Below, piece after piece: positions 1 through 8,183 of a DNA stretch of 16,483 nt. The DNA comes from Paratractidigestivibacter sp963611755 (lineage in GTDB: Bacteria > Actinomycetota > Coriobacteriia > Coriobacteriales > Atopobiaceae). The notes under the pieces are model-generated. The model made no database searches. It saw nothing but the letters and a program-made list of their open reading frames with translations, and had not been told where the DNA came from. A program made the translations under genes and the position numbers. The stretch lies in NCBI GenBank assembly GCA_963611755.1, contig CAVDTK010000039.1:1-16483 (forward strand). The letters run 5' to 3'. Every line of letters begins with the position of its first letter. The first letter of the stretch is position 1.

Positions 1-182
1 GCCGCGGACGCCACGCCGCCGATGGCGACGCCGATGATCGACCCGGCCAGGCCGATCTTTGCCGAGAGAAGAAAAGAGGTCGCGGCGGCCAGGCCGCTCG
101 CGATCACGGTAGAGAAGGAGAAGTCCTCGAAGAGGCCCTTCTGGTTGTCGTTGTCTTGTTCGTTGGTCGATGCGTTTGACAC
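1..182 (-). CDS. Small membrane protein, N-terminal part only (cut by window edge)
   Basis: The first 60 codons of a minus-strand gene are visible; the rest lies outside the window. The start is a GTG at 180-182. It is chosen because an AAGGGAG Shine-Dalgarno lies 9 nt upstream (192-198), and the polar N-terminus (VSNASTNEQDNDNQKG) leads into a hydrophobic stretch. From about residue 25 there are Ala/Gly-rich membrane-like segments (VIASGLAAATSFLL, then IGLAGSIIGVAIGGVASA) with glycine-zipper-like spacing. This looks like the start of a small integral membrane protein, with no catalytic motif visible. I do not recognise a named family. The gene follows the terminator at 284-319, so it is probably a separate transcription unit from the suf-MATE-lipoprotein operon. 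Confidence 0.7.
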   Translation of the reverse strand, partial: MSNASTNEQDNDNQKGLFEDFSFSTVIASGLAAATSFLLSAKIGLAGSIIGVAIGGVASA

Positions 183-204
183 TTGAGCTCACTCCCTTGT
201 GGAT

Positions 205-229
205 GGGGTACCCAAGCTTAGGTTACCCC
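205..229. repeat. 25-bp imperfect palindrome ahead of the edge gene
   Basis: The outer arms are GGGGTA and TACCCC. The centre, around AAGCTT, is also nearly self-complementary: CC pairs with GG, with one mismatch and one bulged base. It lies 23-47 bp upstream of the GTG start of the edge gene, between the previous terminator and the ribosome-binding site. That fits an operator or a hairpin in the 5' leader. No regulator can be assigned. Confidence 0.45.
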
Positions 230-283
230 GGGGGCGCCCCGCGATTTTCTCACCAACAAAGAACAACTCTTGAGCGGGCTTAC

Positions 284-319
284 AGAAAAGGGCGGCGCCC
301 CGAGAAAGGAGCGCCGCCC
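284..319 (-). terminator. Rho-independent terminator of the suf-MATE-lipoprotein operon
   Basis: A perfect 9-bp GC stem, GGGCGGCGC with GCGCCGCCC (290-298 and 311-319), encloses a 12-nt loop. Read on the minus strand it is followed by TTTTCT. It begins 36 bp after the stop codon of the lipoprotein gene, so it ends the long minus-strand operon. Confidence 0.88.
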
Positions 320-354
320 GCAGCGTCGTTGTTGCCTCGCCGGTCCGCGCCGTC

Positions 355-897
355 CTACTCCACGGCGTGAGGCAGGGCCGACGTCAGCGCATCGACCACG
401 TTCCACGAGTCGCCATCGGGGGAGAGGCCCAGGCGCATCTCCTTGGTCTCGAGCGCGGTGTTGGAAATGGCGGAGAGAAGCGCCTGCTTGCCCGCCTCGC
501 CGTCGTTCACATGGCCGCTCAACAGGTAATCCTTGATGATCGCGGCGATGGAGCGGCGCGTCAAGGTCACCTTTGCCTGGGCCGTGGTGCCCGTGACCGT
601 CACGTCGTCGACCGAGAAATCGAAGCCGTCAAGGTAGGCGCGGCACAGGTCCTCGACGCTCATGCCGATGGGGTCCAGGTACTGCTGCAGATTGGCCTTC
701 TCAACTGCCTCCATGACCAGCTGGAACGGCTCGCCCTCGCAGTTCTTGACCTGGTTAAGCGTGTCAGACAGCTGCTCGGTGACGGCGGCCGCCTTCTGCG
801 TATCGGTCGATGTCGCCGTGCCGCCGCAGGCAAAAAGCGGCAGGCAGACGGCCAAGGCGAGAAGCGCGCAGGCAAATCGGGTGATGTTCTTTTTCAT
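355..897 (-). CDS. Predicted lipoprotein of unknown function
   Basis: A 180-residue protein with a lipoprotein signal peptide: a basic N-terminus (MKKNITR), a hydrophobic core (ACALLALAVCLP) and the lipobox LFAC with the lipidated Cys at residue 24, followed by Gly-Gly. After a Ser/Thr/Gln-rich linker, the mature domain (about residues 40-178) has alternating helices and strands, including DFSVDDVTVTGTTAQAKVTLT. That pattern resembles small substrate-binding or DUF-type extracellular lipoproteins; I do not recognise a specific family. The ATG overlaps the MATE stop codon by 4 nt (ATGA), which indicates translational coupling. The Shine-Dalgarno is weak, as is common at such overlaps. It is the last gene before the operon terminator. 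It is probably anchored to the outside of the cytoplasmic membrane. Confidence 0.85.
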   Translation of the reverse strand: MKKNITRFACALLALAVCLPLFACGGTATSTDTQKAAAVTEQLSDTLNQVKNCEGEPFQLVMEAVEKANLQQYLDPIGMSVEDLCRAYLDGFDFSVDDVTVTGTTAQAKVTLTRRSIAAIIKDYLLSGHVNDGEAGKQALLSAISNTALETKEMRLGLSPDGDSWNVVDALTSALPHAVE

Positions 898-2258
898 GCT
901 GGAATCTCGTTTCGGGTTGAGGCAAGTCGCTTAGTCGGATGATAGTAGACCAGCGCGCCAAAAAGCAGCAGCGCCGTGGTGGCAAGGCTGATGGGGTAGA
1001 CCGCCATGAGCGTGGTGAAGCTGGGGCTTGCCGGGAAAACGAAGGCTACCCACATCAGGCGGATGCCGCAGACGCCCAGCATGGTGAGGATCGCGGGCAC
1101 CAGCGAGATGCCGAAGCCGCGCAGGTAGCCCGAGCAGTTCTCGTAGAGCGAGCTGAACATGTGCGCGGGCACGATGAAGCAAAGGCGCAGGTAGCCGATG
1201 GCGATGACCTGCGGGTCGGGGTTGAAGACGCCGATGATGGCCTGTCCCAGCGTGACCGCGAAGAGCATCACGAGCGCCGTGCAGACAAGACCTTCGACCA
1301 CGCAGACCTTGAAGGTGCGACGGCATCGCGCGAGGTCGCCCGCGCCGTTGCACTGGCCCACGAAGGTCGTGCAGGCCTGGCACACGGAGTTGATCAGGTT
1401 GTAGAAGACCTGCTCCATCGAAAGCGCGGCCGAGCTGCCCGCCATGACGGTGGTGCCCAGCTCGTTGATGCAGGACTGGATGACGATGTTTGCCAGCGAG
1501 AAGATCGCGCCTTGGGCACCGGCGGGCATGCCGATGCGCACGATCTCGCGGGCAACGGGGCCGTCGATGCGCAGGTCGCGGGGGTCAAGGCGGATGAGCT
1601 CGTCGGCGCGCAGCAGCTCGCGGGTGAGAAAGGCCGCGCTCACGCAGTAGCAGATGACGGTGGCCACGGCCACGCCCATGGCGCCCCAGTCGAGCGTCGC
1701 CACGAAGATGCCGTCGAGAACCACGTTAAGCAGCGACGATATCAAAAGGGCCACAAGCGGCATCCGCGTGATGCCCACGCTGCGAAAGATCGCCGCCTCG
1801 AAGTTGTAGAGAAGGACGGCCGGCATCCCCAACAGGAATATCCGCAGGTAGATAAGGGCTTCGGACATCGTTTCTGCCGGGACCTGCAAGGCCTCGAGCA
1901 AGGGCGCGGCCACGATCTCGCCCACGACGGCCACGGCCACGCCTATGGAGGCGAGAAGCACGGAGGTGTGCACCGCCTTGTGGACGGTCTTCTCGTTGCC
2001 TGCGCCGATGGCGTTGGCCACGACGACGTTGGTGCCGATGGCGATGCCCACGAAGAGGTTGATGAGCAGGCTCACGATGGGCGTGTTGGCGCCCACGGCC
2101 GCCATGCCGAGCGACGCCCCCGCGTCGGAGAAATGCCCGATCATGAAGACGTCGGTGAGGTTGCTCAGCTGCTCGAGGATGCCTGTGGCGGCGACGGGCA
2201 GGGCGAAGAGCGGGACGGATTTCCAGAGCGATCCTTCGAGGATGTCGCCTGATTGCAT
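894..2258 (-). CDS. MATE family multidrug/metabolite efflux transporter
   Basis: A 454-residue polytopic membrane protein of the MATE (NorM/DinF-like) family, expected to export drugs or metabolites by Na+ or H+ antiport. The N-terminus (GDILEGSLWKSVPLFALPVA, then LTDVFMIGHF) is typical of MATE helices 1-2. About 12 hydrophobic segments are visible, and the length matches the usual 440-460. An in-frame ORF extends back to 2393, but the extension is Arg/Pro-rich and unlike MATE. The ATG at 2256-2258 has an AAAGAAG-type ribosome-binding site and begins the family-like sequence, so I use it. The gene lies 94 bp after the Rrf2 gene with no clear terminator between, so it can be read with the suf operon. 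The substrate is unknown; a link to oxidative or metal stress is only suggested by position. Confidence 0.92.
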   Translation of the reverse strand: MQSGDILEGSLWKSVPLFALPVAATGILEQLSNLTDVFMIGHFSDAGASLGMAAVGANTPIVSLLINLFVGIAIGTNVVVANAIGAGNEKTVHKAVHTSVLLASIGVAVAVVGEIVAAPLLEALQVPAETMSEALIYLRIFLLGMPAVLLYNFEAAIFRSVGITRMPLVALLISSLLNVVLDGIFVATLDWGAMGVAVATVICYCVSAAFLTRELLRADELIRLDPRDLRIDGPVAREIVRIGMPAGAQGAIFSLANIVIQSCINELGTTVMAGSSAALSMEQVFYNLINSVCQACTTFVGQCNGAGDLARCRRTFKVCVVEGLVCTALVMLFAVTLGQAIIGVFNPDPQVIAIGYLRLCFIVPAHMFSSLYENCSGYLRGFGISLVPAILTMLGVCGIRLMWVAFVFPASPSFTTLMAVYPISLATTALLLFGALVYYHPTKRLASTRNEIPA

Positions 2259-2352
2259 TGGTGCTTCTTTCTGTTCGCGGCCTCTGGGGCGGCCGCCGGG
2301 TTCGTGCCATGGGTGCGGCCCCGGGCGAGCGAATCGCGCGAGGCCGCGGTTG

Positions 2353-2790
2353 CTAAAACGTGACGCTGCAGGGGCCGCCGTCTTTGGGGACAAGGTCGGC
2401 CAGGGTCTTGGAATCCAAATAACTCGAGGTCACACGGCCAAGATCGCGCCAGACGCCCACGGTGCTGCATGAGCTGATCTGCGGGCAGATGGTCCCGTTG
2501 GAGCAGTCCAGGCAGTTCACGGGCGCAAGCGAGCCTTCCGCTGCGCGAAGAAGCTCGCCCAAGGTGTACTCCTCGGGGCTGCGCGTGAGCTTGTAGCCGC
2601 CGCCCTTGCCACGCTGGCTCTGCACGTAGCCGGCCTTGTGCATAAGAGAGATGACCTGCTCAAGGTACTTGCGGGAGATGTTCTGGCGCTTGGACACGTC
2701 GCCCAGCGACACCCAGCCGTCGTGGCTGGCGAGGTCTGCCATGGCGCGAAGCGCGTACATGCCCTTCGTGGAGAACATGCCGGTCGCCAT
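2353..2790 (-). CDS. Rrf2-family transcriptional regulator, IscR-like (likely SUF regulator)
   Basis: A 145-residue Rrf2 protein. The N-terminal winged helix-turn-helix includes STKGMYALRAMADLA, then NISRKYLEQVISLMHKAGYV (recognition region, about 37-56) and the wing RGKGGGYKL (60-68). Cys96, Cys102 and Cys108 reproduce the C-x5-C-x5-C spacing of the [2Fe-2S] ligands in IscR. Cys93 and Cys141 are extra. The fourth IscR ligand (His, three residues after the last Cys) is not conserved: Val111 is there. An AAAGGAG ribosome-binding site sits 15 nt from the sufU stop, so the gene is co-transcribed with sufCBDSU. It probably senses cluster supply and controls its own operon, but sites regulated elsewhere cannot be seen here. 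Being near the end of the operon is unlike E. coli iscR, which is first. Confidence 0.93.
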   Translation of the reverse strand: MATGMFSTKGMYALRAMADLASHDGWVSLGDVSKRQNISRKYLEQVISLMHKAGYVQSQRGKGGGYKLTRSPEEYTLGELLRAAEGSLAPVNCLDCSNGTICPQISSCSTVGVWRDLGRVTSSYLDSKTLADLVPKDGGPCSVTF

Positions 2791-2805
2791 ATCGGTCTCC
2801 TTTCG

Positions 2806-3249
2806 TTAGGCCTGCTCGCGGGACTCGAGCATCTCTTGCAGGGTGCGCCAGGCCAGCTCGGCGCACTTGACGCGCGCGGGCATGTGGGCGATGTCCTTCA
2901 AGATGCCGGCGTCCTCAAGGGCGTCGAGCGCCGGGTCGTCTTCGGACAGCTCGCCGCGGACCATCTGCATGAACAGGCGGCAGAGCTCGATCGCCTGGTC
3001 AGGGGTCTTGTCGATCATGAGGTCGCTCATGATGTCGGCCGAGGCCTGGCTGATCGCGCAGCCGTGCCCGGTGAAGGCGGCCTCCTCGATGGTGCCGTCG
3101 TCGGCGAACTTCACGCTAAAGGTCAGCTCGTCTCCGCAGGAGGGGTTCACGCCCTCGTGGGTGCAGTCGGCGTCCTCCATCTGGTACTTGTAGTCCGGGT
3201 GGGAGACGTGGTCCATGAACTCGGCGTTGTAGAGGTCAGTTACGGCCAT
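2806..3249 (-). CDS. sufU: SufU sulfur-acceptor / Fe-S assembly protein
   Basis: A 147-residue NifU-N/IscU-like protein of the SufU type. It stimulates SufS and takes the persulfide sulfur through a Zn-bound cysteine. The ligand motifs are intact: NPSCGD (Cys38, Asp40), GHGCAIS (Cys64) and RVKCAELAW (Cys129). The insertion between the second and third cysteines (about 82-120) is the feature that separates SufU from IscU. The length is typical. The ATG lies inside the 3' end of sufS, a 14-nt overlap, so the two partner proteins are translationally linked. Cys29 and Cys90 are additional cysteines of unknown importance. The rrf2 gene follows after 15 nt. Confidence 0.96.
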   Translation of the reverse strand: MAVTDLYNAEFMDHVSHPDYKYQMEDADCTHEGVNPSCGDELTFSVKFADDGTIEEAAFTGHGCAISQASADIMSDLMIDKTPDQAIELCRLFMQMVRGELSEDDPALDALEDAGILKDIAHMPARVKCAELAWRTLQEMLESREQA

Positions 3250-4498
3250 TGAATACCTGCCAAACCTGTGTGAGGCCGTCGACCAGGCGGTCGACGTCGG
3301 ACTTGTCGTTGTAGAAGGCCAGGCTCGCGCGGCAGCACGCGAGGTTCTCCACGCCGAGCCAGGTGAGAAGGGGCTGCGCGCAGTGGTGGCCCGCGCGGAT
3401 GCAGACGCCGGACATGTCCAGGATGCTGGCCACGTCGTGCGGGTGGACGCCGCGCACGTTGAAGCTCACGACGCCGTGGTGGCGGGAGCTGTCCGCGCTG
3501 CCGATAAGGTCAATGAAGCCCAGGTCAGAGAGGCGCTCCATGGCGTAGGCGACAAGGGCCGCCTCGCGCGCGGCCACCTGATCCAAGCCCACGGTGCCCG
3601 TGAGGTAGCTGAGAGCCGCCCCCGTGGCGTAGATGCCGGCGGCGTCTTGCGTGCCGGCCTCGAACTTCTCGGGCACGGGTGCCCACGTGGCGTCCTGCTC
3701 GGTCACCGAGTCGATCATCTCGCCGCCGGTGAGCATGGGCGGCATCGCGTCCAGAAGCTCGTGCTTGCCCCACAACACGCCGATGCCCATGGGGCCCAGG
3801 CACTTGTGGGCCGAGAAGGCCAAGAAGTCCGCGCCCAGCTCGCGTACGTCGACGGCCAGGTGGGGCGTGGACTGCGCGGCGTCGACCACCATGTAGCCGC
3901 CGTTGGCGTGCACGGCGTCTGCCAACGCGCGAACGGGCAGCTCGCAGCCCATGACGTTGGAGATGTGGGCGCAGGCGACGATGCGGGTCTTGGGGCCCAC
4001 CTTGGCCGCGATCTCGGCGGCGGTCAGGGTCCCGTCTTTCTGGGGATGCATGACGACCAGCGTGGCGCCGGCCGCGCGGCAGGCCTGCTGCCAGGGAATG
4101 AGGTTGGAGTGGTGTTCCATCACGGTCACGGCCACCTCGTCGCCGGGGCGCAGGACCGTGGGCGCGAAGGACTTGGCCACGAGGTTCAGGCTCTCGGAGG
4201 TGTTGCGGGTAAAAACGACGTCCGCGGCCAGCGGCTTGCCCTTCTCGTCCACGGCGCCGATGAAGGCGGCTACCTGGGCGCGGACCTTCTCGATCTCGGA
4301 CGTGGCGGCCACCGATAGGCTGTAGAGGCCGCGCAAGGGGTTGGCGTTCATGGTCTCGTAGAAGCGCTCCTGGGCGGTAAGGACGCACGCCGGGCGCTGT
4401 GCCGTGGCGGCCGAGTCCAAGAAGGCGATCTCGGGGTGGCCCGCGAGCAGGGGAAAGTCCGCCTTGTACGGGTTCTTCTCGATGTCGACGGCTGTCAT
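3236..4498 (-). CDS. sufS: Cysteine desulfurase SufS (group II)
   Basis: A 420-residue PLP enzyme that removes sulfur from L-cysteine to give alanine and an enzyme-bound persulfide, passed to SufU. Visible landmarks are the PLP-phosphate region FTRNTSESLN (about 96-105), MEHHSNLIPW (127-136), VVDAAQS with Asp206, the PLP lysine Lys232 in FSAHKCLGPMG, and the catalytic Cys373 in IRAGHHCAQPL. Catalytic Cys within RAGHHC is the group II (SufS) form. The length is about that of E. coli SufS with a small excess. The ATG overlaps the sufD stop by one base (TAATG), a coupling arrangement. The adjacent cysteines Cys388-Cys389 near the C-terminus are uncommon but outside the active site. Confidence 0.97.
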   Translation of the reverse strand: MTAVDIEKNPYKADFPLLAGHPEIAFLDSAATAQRPACVLTAQERFYETMNANPLRGLYSLSVAATSEIEKVRAQVAAFIGAVDEKGKPLAADVVFTRNTSESLNLVAKSFAPTVLRPGDEVAVTVMEHHSNLIPWQQACRAAGATLVVMHPQKDGTLTAAEIAAKVGPKTRIVACAHISNVMGCELPVRALADAVHANGGYMVVDAAQSTPHLAVDVRELGADFLAFSAHKCLGPMGIGVLWGKHELLDAMPPMLTGGEMIDSVTEQDATWAPVPEKFEAGTQDAAGIYATGAALSYLTGTVGLDQVAAREAALVAYAMERLSDLGFIDLIGSADSSRHHGVVSFNVRGVHPHDVASILDMSGVCIRAGHHCAQPLLTWLGVENLACCRASLAFYNDKSDVDRLVDGLTQVWQVFNGRN

Positions 4499-5594
4499 TA
4501 CTCGCTCGCCCCCTCGTCGAAGTCGTGGGCGATCTCGGGCCCTAAGACCTTCTCGGCAAAGGCGACGGCCGCGTCGTGCGAGACGGGCTCGGGCGCGCTC
4601 ATGATGGCGTCCTCGAAGATGGCGCGAACAAAGAGCTGCTCAGCCTCGTGGCGAGAAAGGCCGCGGTCCATGAGGTAGTCGATCTGGGCGGGCGACACGC
4701 TGCCGATGGTGGCGCCGTGGTTTCCGGCCACGTCGTCCTCGTCGCAAAGGATCACCGGCATGGTCTTGTTGACCACGTCGTCGCCCAGGACCAGGACGTT
4801 CTCGGCCTCGTTGCCCTTGGAGCCGCGCGTGCCGTGGACCAGGTCGATCGTGGCGCGCAGGGTCTTTCTTGCGGCGTCGTCCAGCGCGCCGGACTCGCTC
4901 ACCTCGGCGCGGGTGTTGCGGCCGCGCTGGCGAACGATGTGGTTGATGTCGAGAAGATCGTTGTCGTGCGCGAAGTAACGGCAGGTCAAGTCGATGCGGG
5001 AGCGGTCGCCGGCGAGGTTTGCGGCAAGACCCATGGCAACGGTGCCGCCGCCCAGGGCGTACTGGCGGACCTCGACGCGGGCGTCGTCGGCGCAGGTGAT
5101 GCCCACGCTCTCGAGGTGCTGCTCGCCTGCGGCGGCGCCCACGACCTCGACGATCGTGACGTGCGCGCGGGCCTCGGCCCACACGCGAAGAAGCGACGCC
5201 GTGGTGCCGTTCTCGCCCTGGCCGGTGACGGCGACCACGATGGTGCAGCTCGCGCCCTCGCGGACCATGACGCCGGTGTCGGCCGCGGCCGCGTCAGCCC
5301 CCACGGTCACAACGATGACATGGTCACGCACGGTGTTTCTCGGCACCTCGACGTAGCGGGCGCCTGCTGCCTGGGAGGTGACCCAGGCCGTGACCTTCTC
5401 GCCCATGCCGCACTCGATGCCGTCGAACAGGCGCGGCAGCGCGAAGTAGACGTCGCCCTTGCGGGAGACGTTGGGCACGTCGAGGGTGATGTCGTTGGCG
5501 CGCAGGCGGTTCCAGGTCTGGGCCGGGGGAGTGTTGACGCGCTCGAGCCTGGTCGCGCAGGCGGCCGCGCCGGTGGCGTTGATCCTCTGTGCCA

Positions 5595-5595
<1 letters not shown>
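4498..5595 (-). CDS. sufD: SufD, Fe-S cluster assembly scaffold subunit
   Basis: A 365-residue SufB/SufD-family protein. It pairs with SufB and binds SufC to form the SufBC2D scaffold in the cytoplasm. The C-terminal beta-helix core and terminal helices are clear: AGNHGATIGSVSPAQIDYLM (about 290-309), then RGLSRHEAEQLFVRAIFEDAI. His293 in NHGAT matches the conserved SufD His (His360 in E. coli). The protein is shorter than many SufD proteins (about 420-430), mainly at the N-terminus, which is reduced and poorly conserved. The start ATG overlaps the sufB stop by one base (TAATG), and the stop overlaps sufS the same way. It is placed as SufD rather than a second SufB because of its divergence and its position next to an intact sufB. 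Confidence 0.94.
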
Positions 5596-7021
<1,426 letters not shown>

Positions 7022-7022
<1 letters not shown>

Positions 7023-7837
7023 TAGACCTCGGCCTCCTCGGTGGAGACGGGCTGGTCGGCGGCGGTGTCGGCGCCTGCGCCAGCCCCGGCGGCCTTGGAC
7101 TCGAAGCGCTCGAAGCCGTGGGCGTCGATCTCGTCGATAAGGGAAGCCGGGCCCTCCTCGACCATGCGGCCCTTCACCATGACGTGGGTGCGGTCGACCT
7201 CAAGGCGCTCGAGGATGCGGGTGTTGTGGGTGATGACGATAAGGGCGCCGTCGCACTGCTCGCGGTAGGCCGCGATGCCGCGCGAGACCACGCCCAGAGC
7301 GTCGACGTCCAGGCCCGAGTCCGTCTCGTCGAGGATGGCGAGCTTGGGCTGCAGAAGCAGAAGCTGCAGCATCTCGATCTTTTTCTTCTCGCCGCCGGAG
7401 AAGCCCACGTTGAGCTCGCGCATGAGGAAGGACTGGTCGAGGTCCAGGGAGTCCGCGATCTCGCCCACGCGCTGGCGGAACTTGCGCGCGGTGGTCTTGA
7501 GCTCGGGGCGCATCTGGCAAATGGTGCGCAGGAAGCTGTAGAGGGGCACGCCCGGCACCTCGACGGGGGCCTGGTAGGAGAGGAAGATGCCCGCCAGCGA
7601 GCGCTTGTCGGCGCCGGCCTCGGTGAGGTCCTGGCCGTCGAAGGCGATGGTGCCCTCGCTCACGCGGTAGGTGGGGTCGCCCATGACGACGTGGCCCAAG
7701 GTGGACTTGCCCGCGCCGTTGGGGCCCATCAGGACGTGGCACTCGCCGGCCGCGACGTCCAGGTCGATGTTGCGCAGGATGGGCTTGTCCTCGGTGCCCG
7801 CGCTGACGTTTTGCACGCTGAGAAGCGCTTGCGACAT
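7022..7837 (-). CDS. sufC: SufC, Fe-S assembly ATPase
   Basis: A 271-residue soluble ABC-type ATPase that drives conformational change in the SufBC2D complex. Motifs in order: Walker A GPNGAGKST (38-46), Q-loop SYQAP (87-91), signature FSGGEKKK (146-153), Walker B LAILDETDSGLD (166-177) and switch His204 in ITHN. FSGGEKKKIEM and ETDSGLD are typical of SufC rather than transport ABC proteins. Residues from about 248 to 271 form an Ala/Gly/acidic tail absent from the usual 250-residue SufC. An AAGGAG ribosome-binding site lies 7 nt from the ATG. It is the first gene of the operon, and its promoter and putative regulatory sites lie at 7891-7976. Confidence 0.97.
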
Positions 7838-7890
7838 TGTCTCTCCTTATGCTCGGCGCGCGGGTTCGCGAGGCCCCGCGCGCGTGCCTT

Positions 7891-7914
7891 TCTCGCTAAT
7901 TCGTAGTAGCGAGA
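7891..7914. repeat. Inverted repeat at the predicted suf transcription start
   Basis: Perfect 8-bp arms, TCTCGCTA and TAGCGAGA, are separated by 8 bp (24 bp in all). The repeat starts 5 bp downstream of the TATAAT -10 box on the minus strand, so it covers the likely transcription start at about 7912. That suits a repressor operator, or a hairpin at the 5' end of the suf mRNA. No following T-run is present, so it is not a terminator. Confidence 0.55.
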
Positions 7915-7918
7915 TGGG

Positions 7919-7948
7919 ATTATACGCCCGACCCGCGGGCGCGTTGAA
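7919..7948 (-). promoter_or_regulatory. Predicted promoter of the suf operon
   Basis: On the minus strand there is a consensus -10 TATAAT (7919-7924). The -35 region, 17-18 bp upstream, is poor (TTCAAC at 7943-7948, three matches to TTGACA). A consensus -10 with a weak -35 is the usual sign of a promoter that depends on an activator. The likely start is about 75 nt before the sufC ATG. Confidence 0.65.
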
Positions 7949-7950
7949 GG

Positions 7951-7976
7951 TAAATACCCCCAAATCGGAGGGAATT
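7951..7976 (-). promoter_or_regulatory. Putative IscR type 2-like binding site upstream of suf
   Basis: Read on the minus strand, this 26-bp stretch has the halves AATTCCCTCC and ATTTGGGGGTATTTA. It lines up without gaps with the E. coli IscR type 2 consensus (AWARCCCYTS, one free base, GTTTGMMGKKKTKWA), agreeing at 18 of 25 informative positions by my count. It is also an imperfect inverted repeat (12-bp arms over 7950-7978, 9 of 12 matched). It lies directly upstream of the weak -35, where an activator would bind, and the operon encodes an IscR-like Rrf2 protein. The alignment is by eye against a recalled consensus; binding is an inference. Confidence 0.5.
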
Positions 7977-8139
7977 ACACATGAGGGGTTTGGAGGGGTG
8001 CGGCCAAGGCGCTTCCGACAAGTGCGCATAACGTTAGCGCATCGCCCGGCCCTCGGTCGCCGGCGTTCCGTACGCGCGATAAAAACCGCCGGTAGAAGGG
8101 TGTGTCGGCGCCCTGGCAGCCAAAGCGGCATACCATGCG
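7977..8139. other. Gene-free part of the sufC/SDR divergent intergenic region
   Basis: The divergent gap 7838-8183 holds the suf promoter elements on its left and the SDR leader on its right. In this middle part I see no ORF with a ribosome-binding site and no convincing plus-strand promoter. Weak -10-like sequences occur (GATAAA near 8079, CATACC near 8129), but neither has a good -35. Confidence 0.5.
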
Positions 8140-8158
8140 TGCAAAGGGTTTCTTTGCA
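8140..8158. repeat. Inverted repeat in the SDR leader (possible operator)
   Basis: Perfect 7-bp arms, TGCAAAG and CTTTGCA, are separated by 5 bp (GGTTT). The repeat ends 12 bp before the GAGGAGG ribosome-binding site of the SDR gene. Position and symmetry fit an operator for a dimeric regulator or a small 5' hairpin. No regulator gene is adjacent. Confidence 0.45.
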
Positions 8159-8183
8159 AGAGCGCGTATCGAGGAGGTTTTAC

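Noticed and set aside
939..2252. Long plus-strand open frame opposite the MATE gene
   Set aside because: Composition is His/Ala/Asp/Gly-rich with no hydrophobic or domain pattern; it is a shadow of the MATE coding frame.
2259..2393. Upstream extension of the MATE gene
   Set aside because: It is Arg/Pro-rich, overlaps rrf2, and the MATE-like sequence with a ribosome-binding site begins at 2258.
7671..8183. Upstream in-frame extension of the SDR gene
   Set aside because: It overlaps sufC and the suf promoter, is not SDR-like, and the GAGGAGG site fixes the start at 8184.
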